A stretch of 64,000 nucleotides of DNA from Hoplostethus atlanticus (GCA_034670405.1 JAXDDX010000013.1:4231001-4295000); one strand, 5' to 3'. Positions 39,663 to 53,636 are shown, counted from the stretch's first letter. Program-made: numbers and translations. The notes: generated from the letters alone by a model not told the origin.

Positions 39663-42055
39663 CGCTGCTCTTACTTAAATTGTACACATGTACGTCTTAT
39701 GATGATTTCATGTCGATGACCAACGTGCAAAGTCGCCGGCTGCAGATGTAATATTGCATGCTGATCGGCAGTATTGCAATTAGACGGGTCTAATGATTTC
39801 CCAGCATTAAAAACTAACACTAACAACGATACTTGAATAACAACAGTGCAGCGATAACTCAATTAGTTATGGTGCATTATAACCTTGTCCTCCATTTCAC
39901 ACCTTCGAGTTCGAGCAACGCCGGCTGTGTGTGTGTTTGAGTGTGGAGGACGATAATGAGGAGGAGGTATGAGCGGTGTGACAATATGGAGGGGTTGGTA
40001 TGAGCTAATCAAATTTTGTCTGCCTAAATTGATGGGGTGATGCGCGAGAGGGGGGGAGGCGGCGAGGAGGGCAGCGGGAGAGGAAAGAGAACAGGGGGAG
40101 TCGGGGGTGCAGGGGAACGGCGTGTTGGCGGGAGACGGCGGCGCTAATGATCCGATATAGCGCTCATCTCTTTATTTGAAGGCTGGGGACGCAGGAGGGA
40201 GGAGGCATTAAGACTCACGAAGCAGATGGAGGTTTAAGACAGTCGCAGAAACAGAGTTAAAAAGACAGCTTGTGTCTCTTGTCTTTGTCTCTCTCCCTCT
40301 GCCTCAAAAGAGCATTAATGATCGGGGGGAAAAATCATGCAAGATGCGTCGTGTTGCAAGGTGGTCAGCCACCGTGCATGCATGTACATACACACGCATG
40401 CACACATGCAGCTGATCTGTTACGCCTCTGAGAGAGAGATGAGATGAACCTTAAATGATTCCCGAGGAGAAACCGATGTGCAAAGCATGTGCCCTGCATG
40501 AACAGATCTGCAGAGGGGCATGCATATGTGCAGCAAGCATGCGGCTGAAAAAGCTGTTCACCTTATCGACTATATTAAATCACAGCTGTTGACATCACTT
40601 CCTGTAGCTGCAGCTGCCTCATTCCTTTGCATTTATTTCTTTCTACACTTCCCTCTTTGTTTCTCTCCCTCCCTCCAGATGGTGAGTGTGTGTGTGTGTG
40701 GGTGTGTGTGGGTGTGAGTGTGTGTGTGTGTTTAGGCCCACAGGGTAGCTAATTGAACACTAATGGGCTCCTCTTTCGCCCAGCACGAACAGATGACGGC
40801 GACTGACCTCTGCCAGCCGGCCAATCAAATCGCACAGCTGGAAAAAGAACACGCCCCTTCAACCCGCAGCGCCAGCACTCTCAGTATTGCCATTTATCCC
40901 TCTGTGTGGTGTGTTTGTGCAAAAGCTGTACGAGGGTCTCAGAGTATCGATTCGGAAAAACTGAATGGTACATATGCATGTAGTGACTTCATCATTCGTT
41001 TAATCATTTTTAATTTTGATGTTGGAAATAAATGGCGACCATGGCCGCTCTGGGCTTCCATAGAAATGGCCACAAGACTCTCAGATAGTCTTGAAGGGAT
41101 CACTCTTGTTTCTGCACGCACCATTCAGTCTTCGATAACTGCTGGTGAGTTCCCAGATAAGCAGCATCTGAATCAATACACTCAGAGGGAACGCGAGGTT
41201 TCCGCTAGGGAAAATGGAGCTGAGCCGAGATGTTGAAAAAACACCGTATTTTTAAGGTTTTTTTTTTTTTTTTGCTCTTATAAAAATCAGACGTTGCTCT
41301 TTCTCTCAGGCCTTTTCTTCCATGCACACTGAGCCGGTGCAAAGTGCAGCTGTAACTCCAGTTGAGCTGTAAAACCTCACGCTGAATCGTACTGAATACC
41401 CCAGCAGCCTTCCTGCTCAAAAGACCATCAGTAACACTGTATCCAGTGTGTGTGTGTGTGAGAAAGCAGTTTAGCAGTTTGAAAATCACACCAAAATACC
41501 CATAACCATAATTCAAGGCTAATTCAAAACTAAAAACATCACTCATGGATTCTGGCTTGCCGAATGCAAAACATGCGGCAAGACCACACCAAAAACGGTT
41601 ACCATGGACAACAGATAATGCAAATAATTGAATATTTTTTCATAAACAAATGCATTATCCATCAAATGAGTGTGTGGATGCGCTGTTTGTGCGAGGTTGA
41701 CGAATGGGACTTTATCGCCGGATGTGACCGCGGTGTGAATGCGACCGCTCTAATTTGATTCCGGATGAAATGTACTCACCATTACGGCACTTAGCCCCCG
41801 ACAACACACGGGAGACGGGGAATCCATTTGCGTGATGAACTCCCCCACCCCACCCCACCCCCACACACACACACACACACACACACAATTTGCTGATCGG
41901 GCCGGAGCAATCTAAGCAAAGACAGGTTAGGTAATTAACAATTACTTCATCTTCACCTGCTTAGCGGGTGCGTTAATTGCGACGGGTGCCCCTTGACTGA
42001 CTAGAACAAAGCAGCTAATTGGCGGGCAGTTTTGACTGGTTGTCAGTAGTTACTT

Positions 42056-42099
<44 letters not shown>

Positions 42100-42331
42100 G
42101 TTGCATGTGTCTGCAGCAAAAAAGGTGATTTCTTAGAAGATGAAGCCACGCCAGCGTCGAGAGTTGGCCCCTGGGGGTTTCATGGAGGGCCGGCCTGAAA
42201 GTCTGCAGATGAATAAAAGAACACAGAGGTCCCGACCCGCCGCCGGACTCTCAGATTGGCTCTGTAAATCCTGCTGCTGTCACTGCTAAACCCACTCCAA
42301 GTTGGCAGAAGATTTCACCTAAACTCTCTCA

Positions 42332-42372
<41 letters not shown>

Positions 42373-43197
42373 CTCTCTCAGGCGTGGGCTCTCCAATTTC
42401 TCCCAAATCCACGTGGAGCTGAAAGCACACCCGGGGAGAGAGACTATTCTGCTCTCTCGCTCACCCCAATTTTCCACCTCTCACTCAGCTGATGGTTTGA
42501 GGGGAGGGAGGAGGGGGAGGAGGACGGCGCTTTGGGCAGCCCTCCATTTCGTAGTAAGGACGCTAACCTTCACAGCCCACCAAAACCTGCCGCTAATAGA
42601 CTATGAAGCCACCGCTACGAATCATTCCTTTTGTTAGACTCAGCCTATTGGGTCCTGGCCTCCGTCCAGCTCCAGTTTGAGACGTAAATTCAGCTCCTGC
42701 GCTGGCCGGAAGCCGAAAGAGTCCCGACAGCTCACAACTATATGCAGAAACTGTATTGCTTTGTTTGCTGTGTGTGTGTGTGTGTGTGTGTGTGTGTTGT
42801 GTGTGGTTGTTTGCTGTTGGGGGTGAAGAGACAAAGAGCGAAAGGGATAATCATTTTCAAATCCAGTTTTCCTTTAGGACCTGCACGATCCCCGGGGGGG
42901 ATCCGTTGGCGTCGCAGTAGTTTGAGTAATCGAGATTGAACAACCCCTGAAGTGCACTTAGCTAGGAGTGTGTGCCCGCTTAGGATGCTGTGTGTGTGTG
43001 TGTGTGTGTGTGAGATCGTGTTGGAGTGCGAACCGTTTTCACAAAATCAAACATCTGAGTGTGCTGGGTAATACCTGTAATCCCGTAATACCGCCGGTGA
43101 ACAATGAGAGCGAACCGACCGCCCTAGCCAGCAGCTAATCTTCAGGAGAGGGAAAAAAAGACTCCCTACCCTCGTCCGCCCATACACTGTATACAGT

Positions 43198-43257
<60 letters not shown>

Positions 43258-44144
43258 GGCCCTGCAGACAGATATGACCCGGTTCCTTCGGGTTTTCAGT
43301 CTTTGTCAGAAGTTGCGAATCTGGGTTGAGAGATGAAAGGAAGTGAGAGAGAAAATAAAAAGGGGGGAGTGAGAAGTGGGGGAAGGGGGAGGAAGCTGGG
43401 GGGGGGGGGGGAGGGGGGATTGCCATGGGAGTGGATGCGATTTGATTTACTGCAGGAATGTTTCTTTTTTCAAAACGATGATATGCTGCGTGGTGGGAAA
43501 TCAGCCTAAATGGCTTTTTGTTTCCCACCTTTCAAAATAAAAGTTGGGAAATTTATTGTAAAAATCATAGTAAGTAGTGTCAAACTGATGTTATATGAAG
43601 ATAGGGACTTTAAGAATAAAAAATAAACGTTTCTCTGAAACTCTGAAAGTATAATTGATTTTTGCTCGTTTACCCACATTTCCATCTGCTATTACATCAC
43701 TGGCTACCAGGCCAATAGAAAGGGGGTCAGGAAGCGATGGAGGTAGTGAAGATGAGGGCAGGAATGTACTCGTGAGGTGAGGCTGATGATGGGAATAGAG
43801 GTGGGAGGAAGAGGAGGGTGCCAACAGGTCGGGGGGTTGGGGGCAATAAGTCACCTCCCCTCCTCTCCTGGATTAGAAATCCGGCTGGTTAAATGAAGAG
43901 GGGGGTATTTTTAGCACCCATCGCCCTGCTGTCCCTCCTTCCTCTGCAACTGTCCCCCTCTTTCTGAGAGGCATTAATTACCAGCCATCCGTTCAGCCTA
44001 ATAATACCCTTATTAATACCTCACACTGCTAGACGGACTCGCTGCTAGGGGCCACGTACGTAGTGTGTGGCCCCAAGCAGTGTACACACACTTTCACCTC
44101 CCCCTTGCTCCCATTCATATCCTCACTAAGCAGCAGGCTCATTA

Positions 44145-44385
44145 TTATCATTACTGTGGTGTTTCTGCACTGCACTTCCCAGAGATCACCTGTCAATCAA
44201 ACAGTGTGTCCTGCACTGTGACGTCTTTCCGTTGTGTTTCTGTAGGTGGCGCTCTCTTCTTTGTCTGTTCAGTCACGGTGGCTGTCGCTGCTCACGCTAA
44301 CTCCCCAGTTCTTCTTCTCTTTTTTCCCCCAACAAACCCAGAAACGTAAAACGCATCACTTCTTGTGCGCCGGAGGATTTTTGAA
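44145..44385 (-). repeat. Dispersed repeat family A, reverse copy
   Basis: Reads GTGGTGTTTCTGCACTGCAC, TCACCTGTCAATCAAACAG, GTTTCTGTAGGTGGCGCTCT, CAGTTCTTCTTCT and CATCACTTCTTGTGCGCCGG, the reverse complement of the family A blocks at 20.4 kb and 56.7 kb. This is the most complete copy in the window. Confidence 0.6.
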
Positions 44386-44475
44386 ATGATATTCTCAGCA
44401 AAAAATAATTTTAGTCGTGGAATTGTTTGCATTGTATTACCAAGGTTTTTAAAAGCGTGAAGTGGCAAAGGAAAC

Positions 44476-44480
<5 letters not shown>

Positions 44481-44545
<65 letters not shown>
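44481..44545. repeat. (AG)n microsatellite
   Basis: About 32 uninterrupted AG units followed by GGAGGAGGAGG. Confidence 0.95.
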
Positions 44546-44549
<4 letters not shown>

Positions 44550-44739
44550 GAGGAGGGAGGTTCAGCAGGAGAATATTGACAGAGCGCTTCAGAAGCATTT
44601 CAACCCGTGAACCTTCTCGGGGGAGAGAAACCAAACGGTGAGAGGTTCGATTTCCTCTGCTGTTGTTTTCGCTGGACAGAGAGCGGAGAACAAGAGGAGG
44701 AAATAAAGCAAATGAATAGTGTGTTCTATATATATATAC

Positions 44740-44770
<31 letters not shown>

Positions 44771-45929
44771 GTCCAGTCAGCAAAAGCCTGGATGGTTCGA
44801 GGGCAGACAGTAAACGCACAAGCCACTTCACCACACACACACATACACACACACACACACACCTCACCTACTGTATGAGACAGCAAAACTATTTCAGCGC
44901 TCCCGACGTCACAGTCCCCCCCGTCTCTATGTTCTCCTTGTATTCATCCATTTTTTTTCATTCAAAAGCGCATACTCATCTTTTATCTCTTCTCTTTGTC
45001 TTTTTTCCCCTTCCATAAATAGCCAATAGGAACAGATCCTAGTGAACATAATTGCAACCTGCAGCTCTTTTTCTTTCCCTATCTTTTTTTTTTTTTTTTT
45101 TTTTTTATCTGCGCTTCTCTTTCTCTCCCCCTTTTTTCTCCATCTCTGACTCAGCTACTGCAAACACTTCCTAATACTCAGCTGCTTTTCCCCGTGCACG
45201 GGATAACATGAACACCTGCACGTGAGCGAGCTTCCATTCCCCCACCCCCCCCCCCCGTAGCCCCAGTCAATACACGCCCTTCACTCAGCGGTATGTGAAA
45301 AAGCACACTGGTAATTGTCTCTCTGATCCACTAACCTATCTACATCACAGGACTGGATGTTTTTGCATGCCGAGTTTCACGGCGCGTCCGTTTCCTGGCG
45401 CTCTGCTGCCACCTAGCTGCAGCATGGCGTCACAGCAGCACTGACCGATATGGAGGAAAACGGACCGGAGTGCCAGTGACGGCTTTATCCTCAGCGAGAC
45501 CAAGTGTAAATAAGCATGTTGATATATGACTGACTATACCTGCACAACACCGTCGGTCTATGAATGTGGGTTAATAACTTAGACTGTCCATCTGCCGTAA
45601 TTCCCCAGTGGCTGCAGGCCTTTTCCATTTCATAAATCCTGCAGAATATCAGTTCCACTCACTATCAATGATGGATGAGGAGTGAACCCGAAGCAGCGCA
45701 CGTTTCCAGTAGCAACCGATTGGGCATGCTCAAAGACATGGTCCAATTCACAATTTTCAATCACATCCATTGCAGAGTACAAATGTTGTGGGTTCCACGT
45801 AAGCATGAGAAAATACTAAGAGGCACACACACATCCAAACTTGACTTCACTACTGCACTACTCCCATTACTAGCATCACATCAGAAACCGGACAGTGGTA
45901 AAGATTGTGGAGCCATTGGATAGTCAGTA

Positions 45930-46540
45930 GAGGAGAGGAGAGGAGAGGAGGAAGGATGTGAGGTAAGGAGAGGAGAGGAGGAAGGATGTGAGTAGAGGAG
46001 GAGAGGAGAGGAGGGGAGGAAGGACATGAGATGAGGAGAGGAGAGGAGAGAGGAGAGGAGGAAGATGTGAGGTGATGTGAGGAGAGGAAAGAAGAGGAGA
46101 GGAGGAAGGATGTGAGGTGAGGAGAGGAAAGAGGAGAGGAGAGGAGGGGAGGAAGGACATGAGGTGAGGAGAGGAGAGGAGAGGAGGAAGAATGTGAGGC
46201 GAGGAGAGGAAAGAGGAGAGGAGGAAGGACGTGAGGACAGGAGAGGGGAAGAGAAGAGGAAGGACGAGGTGAGGAGAGGAGGAAGGATGTGAGGTGATGT
46301 GAGGAGAGGAAAGAAGAGGACAGGAGGAAGGATGTGAGGAGAGGAAAGAGGAGAGGAGGGGAGGAAGGACATGAGGTGAGGAGAGGAGAGGAGGAAGGAT
46401 GTGAGGCGAGGAGAGGAAAGAGGAGAGGAGGAAGGACGTGAGGAGAGGAGAGGGGAAGAGAAGAGGAAGGACATGAGGTGAGGAGAGGAGGAAGGATGTG
46501 AGGAGAGGAAAGGGGAAGAGAAGAGGAAGGAGGAGAGGAG
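45930..46540. repeat. Purine-only minisatellite, about 0.6 kb
   Basis: A nearly pure G/A strand built of GAGGAGAGGAGAGGAGGAAG GATGTGAGGTGA-type units of variable length; GGATGTGAG and GGACATGAG variants alternate, and a pair of larger blocks (about 46070-46200 and 46295-46420) appear duplicated. The long minus-strand open frame here (197 codons of Ser/Pro/Leu) is an artefact. Such tracts can form triplex DNA. Confidence 0.9.
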
Positions 46541-46766
46541 AGTAATCTGGTTTTATTTTGTCTACGCCTTTTATTTAGTTTTTTATTAAAAGATTCTCAT
46601 TTGAAAGTAACATGTCAGCAAAGTAACGGCGCTTTTATTTTCTACTAGTAGAAAACCTCAGTCTCTCTTTCCACCCCTGGTTGTTGTGATGCGTTCAGAT
46701 GAAACTTTAAAGCGCCCCGTGGGGGGAAAACTGAATAAACGATGAGACAGCATGACCAGACATCGA

Positions 46767-46855
<89 letters not shown>

Positions 46856-48351
46856 AATGATTCCGAGGAGCCACAACAAGAATAGCAAGCCACTGGTGAG
46901 TCTAAGGATTGTACCTCTCAAAACCTGGCCAAGACCTGCAGGAGACAACTGTATTGACACAGATCATTGAACTGTGGGATGTGCTTCATGTTGGAAGGCT
47001 GCGCTTTGCATCCCGTCTCCAAAAGAAGGAAACTGTCAGGGATTGAGGTCAAGGAAAGGAAATGTAAATCCTTCACATGGTTAAGTTAGAAAAGGAACCT
47101 GGCCTCATTTGACTGCCATTCTTCATCTGGTTCATTTGGGGAGTCGCCTCTTGGCCAAAGGGACGAGAACAAATTACTTTAAGAATCAAATCCATCCAAA
47201 TCTGCCTCCTTTTGCCCAGTTGAAGGTACATACTGTTCATCCCTGACGTCCTGAGTTCAAATCTGGCCTTGGAAACTTTTAGTGCAGAAGCAGGGACAAA
47301 GCACAACCAGGGGTTCCTGAATCTGTGAAGTATCCCCTTTAAGAAGTGGATGGCTGTGGGAAAACATTTCACTGCAAAGGTGCATAAATCAATGGACAAA
47401 GTTCAACCTGAAACTGTTTTCATGAGCTTTTGTTCTTGACACACTACAAGAATTCTAAATGCTCTGCAAACAATCTCGATGGAGAAGGCAAAGGGCACAT
47501 AAGGCCCTGTAACTTTGGACCAGATGCTCAGAATTGAATGAAATTTGCAGTATTTCCTGTATAGTGTCTATTATGCGTGCCCTGAGAACACTGAACTGAA
47601 ATCTCTTCACAGTTAGGAGTTATAACCTTCTAAATACAGAGAAGCAATAGGCGAGAAACCCCTAAAATGACTCATTTGTTGGAGTCTATCTTTTTGTGGT
47701 CTATCAAATAAATGAGTTATGGAGTCACTTTCGCGTCACATTTGTACAGTATGGTCCTTCCAGGCAGCTAAACCAATAGTGTAGCTAGCATGACGTTCAA
47801 TCGATACATGATTTGAATTGGTAGCGAAGAGGGGCGCAGTTTTGAACTCTTAGTAAGACACCAGACAAGCCATAGAGCTTCTTAATGGCAAGTTAGCAAA
47901 TAAACTTTTATTATGCCTGCACAATCTTGCCAAATAGAAGGTTAATATATCAAACAATTAAGAATTCATTTCTTTCATCCATTTTTGATACATATAAAAT
48001 CACTATAAAATGTCACTCTATAATATTGTTTCACTGTAACATCTGTGGGGTTTTTTTTCAACATTTGCAAAATAAACTGATTGATTGTTCTTCCTTTCGT
48101 AAAAAATCTCATCGCATCACATCTCTCTGTCCATGGCAGCGGCTGCCAGGTCACCAGATGGCACAACATAGAGGAAAAGAGATCGACTGAACACTTCCTC
48201 TTTCAGAATAAGACAATTTTCTGTCAAAGAAAACAAAGGAAGGTCTGTGGAGAAATATGGCACAATTTGAAGCTTGAAGCAAAGTTCTGAATGGTGGAAA
48301 CTTGATTTTGAAAACTTGAGGCGAATTTTAAAAAGTTGAAGCGTAGTGTTG
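46541..48351. other. Non-coding between minisatellite and flnc 3' end
   Basis: Contains an (AG)n/(ACAG) tract at 46770-46856. TAACTTTGGACCAGATGCTC at about 47508 resembles the style of the 10.7-kb fish repeat. No coding signature. Confidence 0.5.
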
Positions 48352-48664
48352 CGACTGATTGATAGGAAGTCTATGTAGTGGGAAGTATATGATTGGCTTG
48401 GATTTCGTCGGAGGGCAGATGATTGGCAAAGAGCAATTTGCCCCGCCCCTAGGCTCCACTCGATAATAGGATATCATGTACAAGCTGACAAAACCTGAAG
48501 TTACAAACTGTTCCCCTGAGAGAACACTGACAGAAATCCCAGGATTCATAGCTGCTGAAACTGCCATGAAGAGAGTGCTGTAGCTTTACATGTACGTTTT
48601 GTAACTATTGATCAGACTAGTACAAGCATTCAAAAATGTCTCACAAGGATTCAAACTGGAATTC
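48352..48664. repeat. Dispersed repeat family E, right copy
   Basis: Partner of 2303-2587; it lies about 650 bp beyond the filamin stop codon. It shares GACTGATTGATAGGAAGTC, AAGTTACAAACTGTTCC, GACAGAAATCCCAGGATTC and ACAAGCATTCAAAAAT. Confidence 0.6.
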
Positions 48665-49105
48665 GTTTTTTTCATTTCAAGTGTGCAAAACTTTAAGACC
48701 ACCGAAACTCAAACACTTCAAGTTCTCAAAACCAAGTTTCAACTTTTCAGAATTTAGCCTCCAGCTTTCAAACTGCGCCACTGCTCTATCTCTCCATAAA
48801 GGTCTGAATAAATAAAAAGCATCACAAGTTTTTCCATGAAACATAGTCACAGCACAGCTCTTCCTGATCATTGGCTATCACTTTGGCCTTCTTGCAGCAT
48901 CGTGGGACACTTTTGCACAACTAACCTGCAGTAAATGGTGACAGAACATCTACATGCTATGAAAAGATTACTTGTAGGTTTCACCAGACGTGACGCTGAA
49001 ATTGCTCCGATCCAGTTGTTTCCCCTTTATACAATCTTGGTTTAAAAAGTAAACACATAAATACACAAAAGAGGAAGCTGTGGCCTAATGTACCTGATTG
49101 CCATT

Positions 49106-49305
49106 TAATACGTTGTCGGCGCAGGTCTGTGGTGCCGCCGAGAGTGGTTTGAAAGAGGAAGACATCGATGAGAAATTTGGCACCGAGCGTGAATAGCCAG
49201 TTCTGTCCACTTTGAACAGGCGAAGCAGTCTTTAGTGCATCTGGGAGGGTATAGGAGGATCTGGAGTGAAGGGGGTGTGCGACGGGGCTTGGAAGAGTCC
49301 ATTTC
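49106..49305 (-). promoter_or_regulatory. flnc 3' UTR (extent uncertain) with a possible poly(A) signal
   Basis: Sequence after the filamin stop codon. An ATTAAA hexamer on the minus strand (49111-49106), about 195 bases past the stop, is the nearest candidate poly(A) signal; a TATAAA lies at 49031-49026. No minus-strand AATAAA occurs before about 47.9 kb, so the true end could be further. The boundary is an inference. Confidence 0.4.
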
Positions 49306-49493
49306 TTAGGGGACGGTGACCTGGAAGGGACTGCCGGGGACGTTCTCATCCCCCCATTTGACAATGAGGATGTAACTGCCCAGTTCTTTGATGGTGTACG
49401 TGACATTGTACATCCTGTTGCCCAGGTGTTTGACGTACACCTCTTCGCAGGGGGTCTTAGGCCCGTGGACCCCCACCATCAGCATGTTGGTGC
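49306..49493 (-). CDS. flnc: flnc exon x26: repeat 24 and stop codon
   Basis: Reads [37 protein letters not shown], then [19 protein letters not shown] and TVP followed by a TAA stop at 49306-49308. Repeat 24 is the dimerisation repeat. Acceptor CCTTCTGCAG. The coding part is 188 nt; the exon continues as 3' UTR to lower coordinates. Confidence 0.95.
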
Positions 49494-51961
49494 CTGCAGA
49501 AGGGAAGGAACGATCAGTCGGCAGTTCCAATACAAGATTGCAGGAGATTGAGCTTATTCATTTATACCCGTTCGATACTTTCACCGAATGTGTTCTACGG
49601 GTTGAAATTCCATTGGTTGGTATCATAGTTTTATCAAATCTTTAGATATTAAAGTTAGTATTGAACTGAAGTGTAAGTTCTGATATTGTCATATAGATTC
49701 ATTTGTGTGCATTAAGGTTATATCTTACCTGCTTTGCTGCAGTCTACTGTGAAAGTGTTCTTCTGGCCGACGAAGGCTTTTCGATAGGCCGGCGCCCCTA
49801 GAGGTGACTTTACTGGCGTCCGAGGAGAACTTGGGCAAGGAGGCGAAGGCCCCGCCCATCGATGATGACTTGGTGACAGTTTCCACGAGAACGGTCGACG
49901 TCTCGTGTAGACTGTGGCCGCCAGATAGACGAGCTCCTACAGAGAGAGAGAGAAAGTCGGTAAAGATGGCTTGAGAAGTAAACGAGGGATGAATGTAAGC
50001 CTTGTGAAGAGCTGATCCTTTAAGAGGAGGTTCACACAGGAATTTCAAGTTGTGTAATACCTTCTCATTCAACTTAACTGTAGTCTACTTGAACATTAAA
50101 CACAAAGAGCCGATGATAATCTTGATGCTAGTGCAACCCAACCCTCAGTGTGTCGTCTTGAGGTCCAGATGACCCACCTGAGACTTTGGCCTTGAAGGGG
50201 CTTCCTACGATGTGCTGGGGTCCTCCATATTTGATGGAGATGAGATAGCTTCCTGGAGCCATGGGGGTGTAGGTGACCTTGTAGCCTTCAGAGCACTCCT
50301 GGCAGTCCATCTTCACCTTAGACGGCCCGTCGATGGTAACAGACAGCGCTCCTGCCCCGGCGTTACACGTGTTCACGATAAACTCTGATGCAACGCCTAG
50401 CGGAGGGGTGATGGATGATGGACAGAGGAAGAAACCAATCAATTCTCGACTTTCAAAATGTACGTGCATCGCAAAATCTTAACATGTCAAGAGAAAGCCC
50501 CCCTTTGGTCCCAGGGTCATTGAACATTTTCTACACATGGGTTATGAAGTCCACTGTCAGCTATAGTTAAAATACAGCAGAATTTAAGATACATGGTGTC
50601 TATATGGTGAACAACAGGCTATTGATAAATTATTGCTAGTAAAATAGCATTACTATATCTACGTAATGTAACTATTGCTTACTGCCCACATATGAAGATG
50701 ATCTCTACCTGTGGATCCTCCCTCTAGGCCAGGTCCGAAGGCAGACACCATGCCCGGGTCTCCAACCTGCCCCGGCTCTCCCACTCGGATCTTGAAGGGG
50801 CTGCCTGGGATGTGGCTGCCGTTGAAGCGAACATCGATAGAATGGACTCCGTTCTCCCTCGGGATAAACCTGATAGCATGCTGGTCTGTAGCAAGAGAAC
50901 AATAAGGAGTAGACTCTTCATGGGGTTTCACCTGTAAGTGGACATTATCTGCAAGGGTGCAAGAACTGTATACGGTCTACCACCTTGAAAAACAACTTCC
51001 AAAAATAGAGTTTTATATACTTTTTGAGCAGCCAATTCTCTTCGAAGAGAGTTGGCAACACTGCCGGTCTGTGATTGCGTTGTACCAAAGGATACCAAAG
51101 GGACGAGAGATGCAAAAGATAGAACGTTTGACAAAAACATCTATAAGATATCTATAAAGTGAAATACTTTCCTTGTTCTTTTAACAATGCTGATAAAATG
51201 TGCATTTTGATTACAATTCATCCTGTCCTGTGTGCAGAAAAGATTTCCTGCCAGTGTCCATACACAGCGTCTATTAGTGGGCCACTTCATGATTTAGGCT
51301 GATAAGATGGGTGAATTTTTATAAATAAACATCTTGTATAGTGCAGCATTAGCATTCAGTGTTAGTCTACTGGTCTTACCAGTGTCCAACTCTGTGATGT
51401 AGCACTCCTCTATAGCTCCAGACGGAGTGTGGATCTTGGCATCAATCAGCCCTCTGGCTCCATTCAGCTGCACTGCAAACGAGGCCTCCTGCCCTACCTT
51501 CAGACCCATCTCCTGAAGAAGGGATGGAGGAGTAAAAAAGGAGGGCAAGCAGCAATAGTATCAGTCAACAGAGAGTGTTAGCTATATGCTGTAAATGGGC
51601 TAAGAGTACTTAAAATAGAAGGCAGAACGGTGAGGAAGTAGTGTGAAGGAAAGCTTTAATGAGTCTGGGGGGCGGGGCTTTAACTGTCACTCTTCACCAC
51701 AAAGGTCAAAAGTTCAATATACAGCGCTGTAGTTAAAACAGGGAGGTAGCAGAGTTTCACTTCCACAACATCACACACAAACACACATACACACACATGC
51801 CAGAATATACTCCCCCCATATACAGCCAGCTATTCATAGCAAATCAAAGTGACACCGCTAATACAGAGGATGACACATCAGTGGGTTTAATACGGAGAGT
51901 TTATAGTTCATGTGAGATAAGAGCCTATTCATATCATGTTCTTCATCCTGTGTGCTTGTGT

Positions 51962-52003
<42 letters not shown>

Positions 52004-53597
52004 TCACCTGCAGGCTGGTGATGGTGAGGCGGCGAGCGTCGTCAGACAGGGTGGCGATGGGAACGATGAAGGGCGAATCTGGGATGTGCTCATCATTGAA
52101 CTTGATGGAAACCTCGTAGTCGCCTGAATAACAGAAACACCAGCGCTGTAGCAACTAGTGATGTAATGACTCCAAACGTAAAAACACGCTGTGTGTCCTG
52201 AAACTCCAGTGGGTGGGGAGATTTTAAGCTAATTTCCCATGTCATAATATACACCTAATTAACAATAAATGCCAAAAATTAACAAGATGTTTAGTTTTTT
52301 TGTATTCTTATATTTTTAAAAATGGCCTCCCTGCGTTATGTCCCAACAGGAAAAACATCATGGAACAAACAAGCAGGGAAGCAAAAAGCATGATAGTTCT
52401 ATATGAATTACCGTGAATCTGCACAGAATTACTTGCACGCTTGTTTTCAGTATGTGTGTATAATAGGGTTATTATGAGAGTCAATTTCTACATGTGCCTT
52501 GCTCAAGGTCACTTTTTGTGCAATGGGTCCTTCCATCTAGTAAAGCACATCCCCAAACATCTTAATGCGAATACCAGCACATTTCTGCACTCCCTGTATA
52601 CATGCTGTAATCATTCACATAGTCTCTCCCATACTCCTCCCATTGGTATATAGTGCATATATATATATATATATAATTCTCTGCACAAATCTCACATTGT
52701 CTTCCGTCTACTGATGTTTCTTTTTCATATTTTCATTCGTACACTTTCACTTAATATATCTGAGTGTTGGAACTGTCAGTTGTGCATGTCTATATAACTC
52801 CCATTTGCTCTATTCTGATTTATATCCTATGTTTCTTTGCTGTATCCTACTGCTACTTGTTGCTGCAATAACCCAGTTTCAGCGACCCCATGGGCTCTAA
52901 TCTAATCTCTTGTCTCACCAGGCTCCTGAACCACATAGGCCACTCCGCAGGATCCATCCTTCCTGTCTTCAAAGGTGATCTCGGCCTTGCTGGGTCCCTC
53001 AACGGCGATGGACAACCCGCCGGCGCCGGCCTCTCTGGTCCAGATACTGAACTCAGCTGCAAAACAGCACACAGACACACCTGTCATACTGACCCCTAGC
53101 GGTGCATCCCAGTACTGCATAATACCGTAAACAAAGATTTCTCAGCGTACCCGGCATCCCGGCCACTCCTCTGTCCAGCCCAGTGCCCCCGGCCCGGACC
53201 TTGTGTGCCCCACCCTCTCCCAAGGGCCCCACGGTGAACTGGAAGGGGCTGCCGGGGACGTGCTGTCCCCGATATTTGACATTGACGATGTGCGGTCCCA
53301 TCTCCTGGGGGATGAACCTGACACTGTAGGTGCTATCCTCTCCTTTGATGATCTCGGCATCCTCCGTCTTGCCTACGGGACTGGTCACCTGAGCCGTCAT
53401 CTCCTGGGACCCTGCCTCGCCTGGGTGGGTGAAAGGGATCGGCAGAGGAAGGAAAGAGGAAGGAAGAGGAAGGAAATGGATCAGATCAAGATGTACCCAT
53501 AATGCTGTGCGTGGAAACATATCTGCTTAGGTGCAACACAGCCTTGTGTGACAGTCAGGTTAAGCTATCCGGACTTGGTGGGTCACACAGGACAATC

Positions 53598-53636
<39 letters not shown>

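Larger units (their letters stand above)
39663..45900. other. Non-coding; dense microsatellites
   Basis: No gene found. Arrays: (CA)n 41863-41887, (GT)n 42060-42097, (CA)n 42333-42371, (GT)n 42769-42797, (GT)n 42988-43012, (AC)n 43199-43253, (AG)n 44481-44545, (GT)n 44743-44768, (AC)n 44831-44862. AT-rich homeobox-site-like blocks at 41930-42015 and 43965-44015 stand out as possible conserved non-coding elements. Confidence 0.5.

Noticed and set aside
45881..46474. 197-codon open frame rich in Ser, Pro and Leu
   Set aside because: It is the reverse of the purine minisatellite; any frame of such a repeat stays open.
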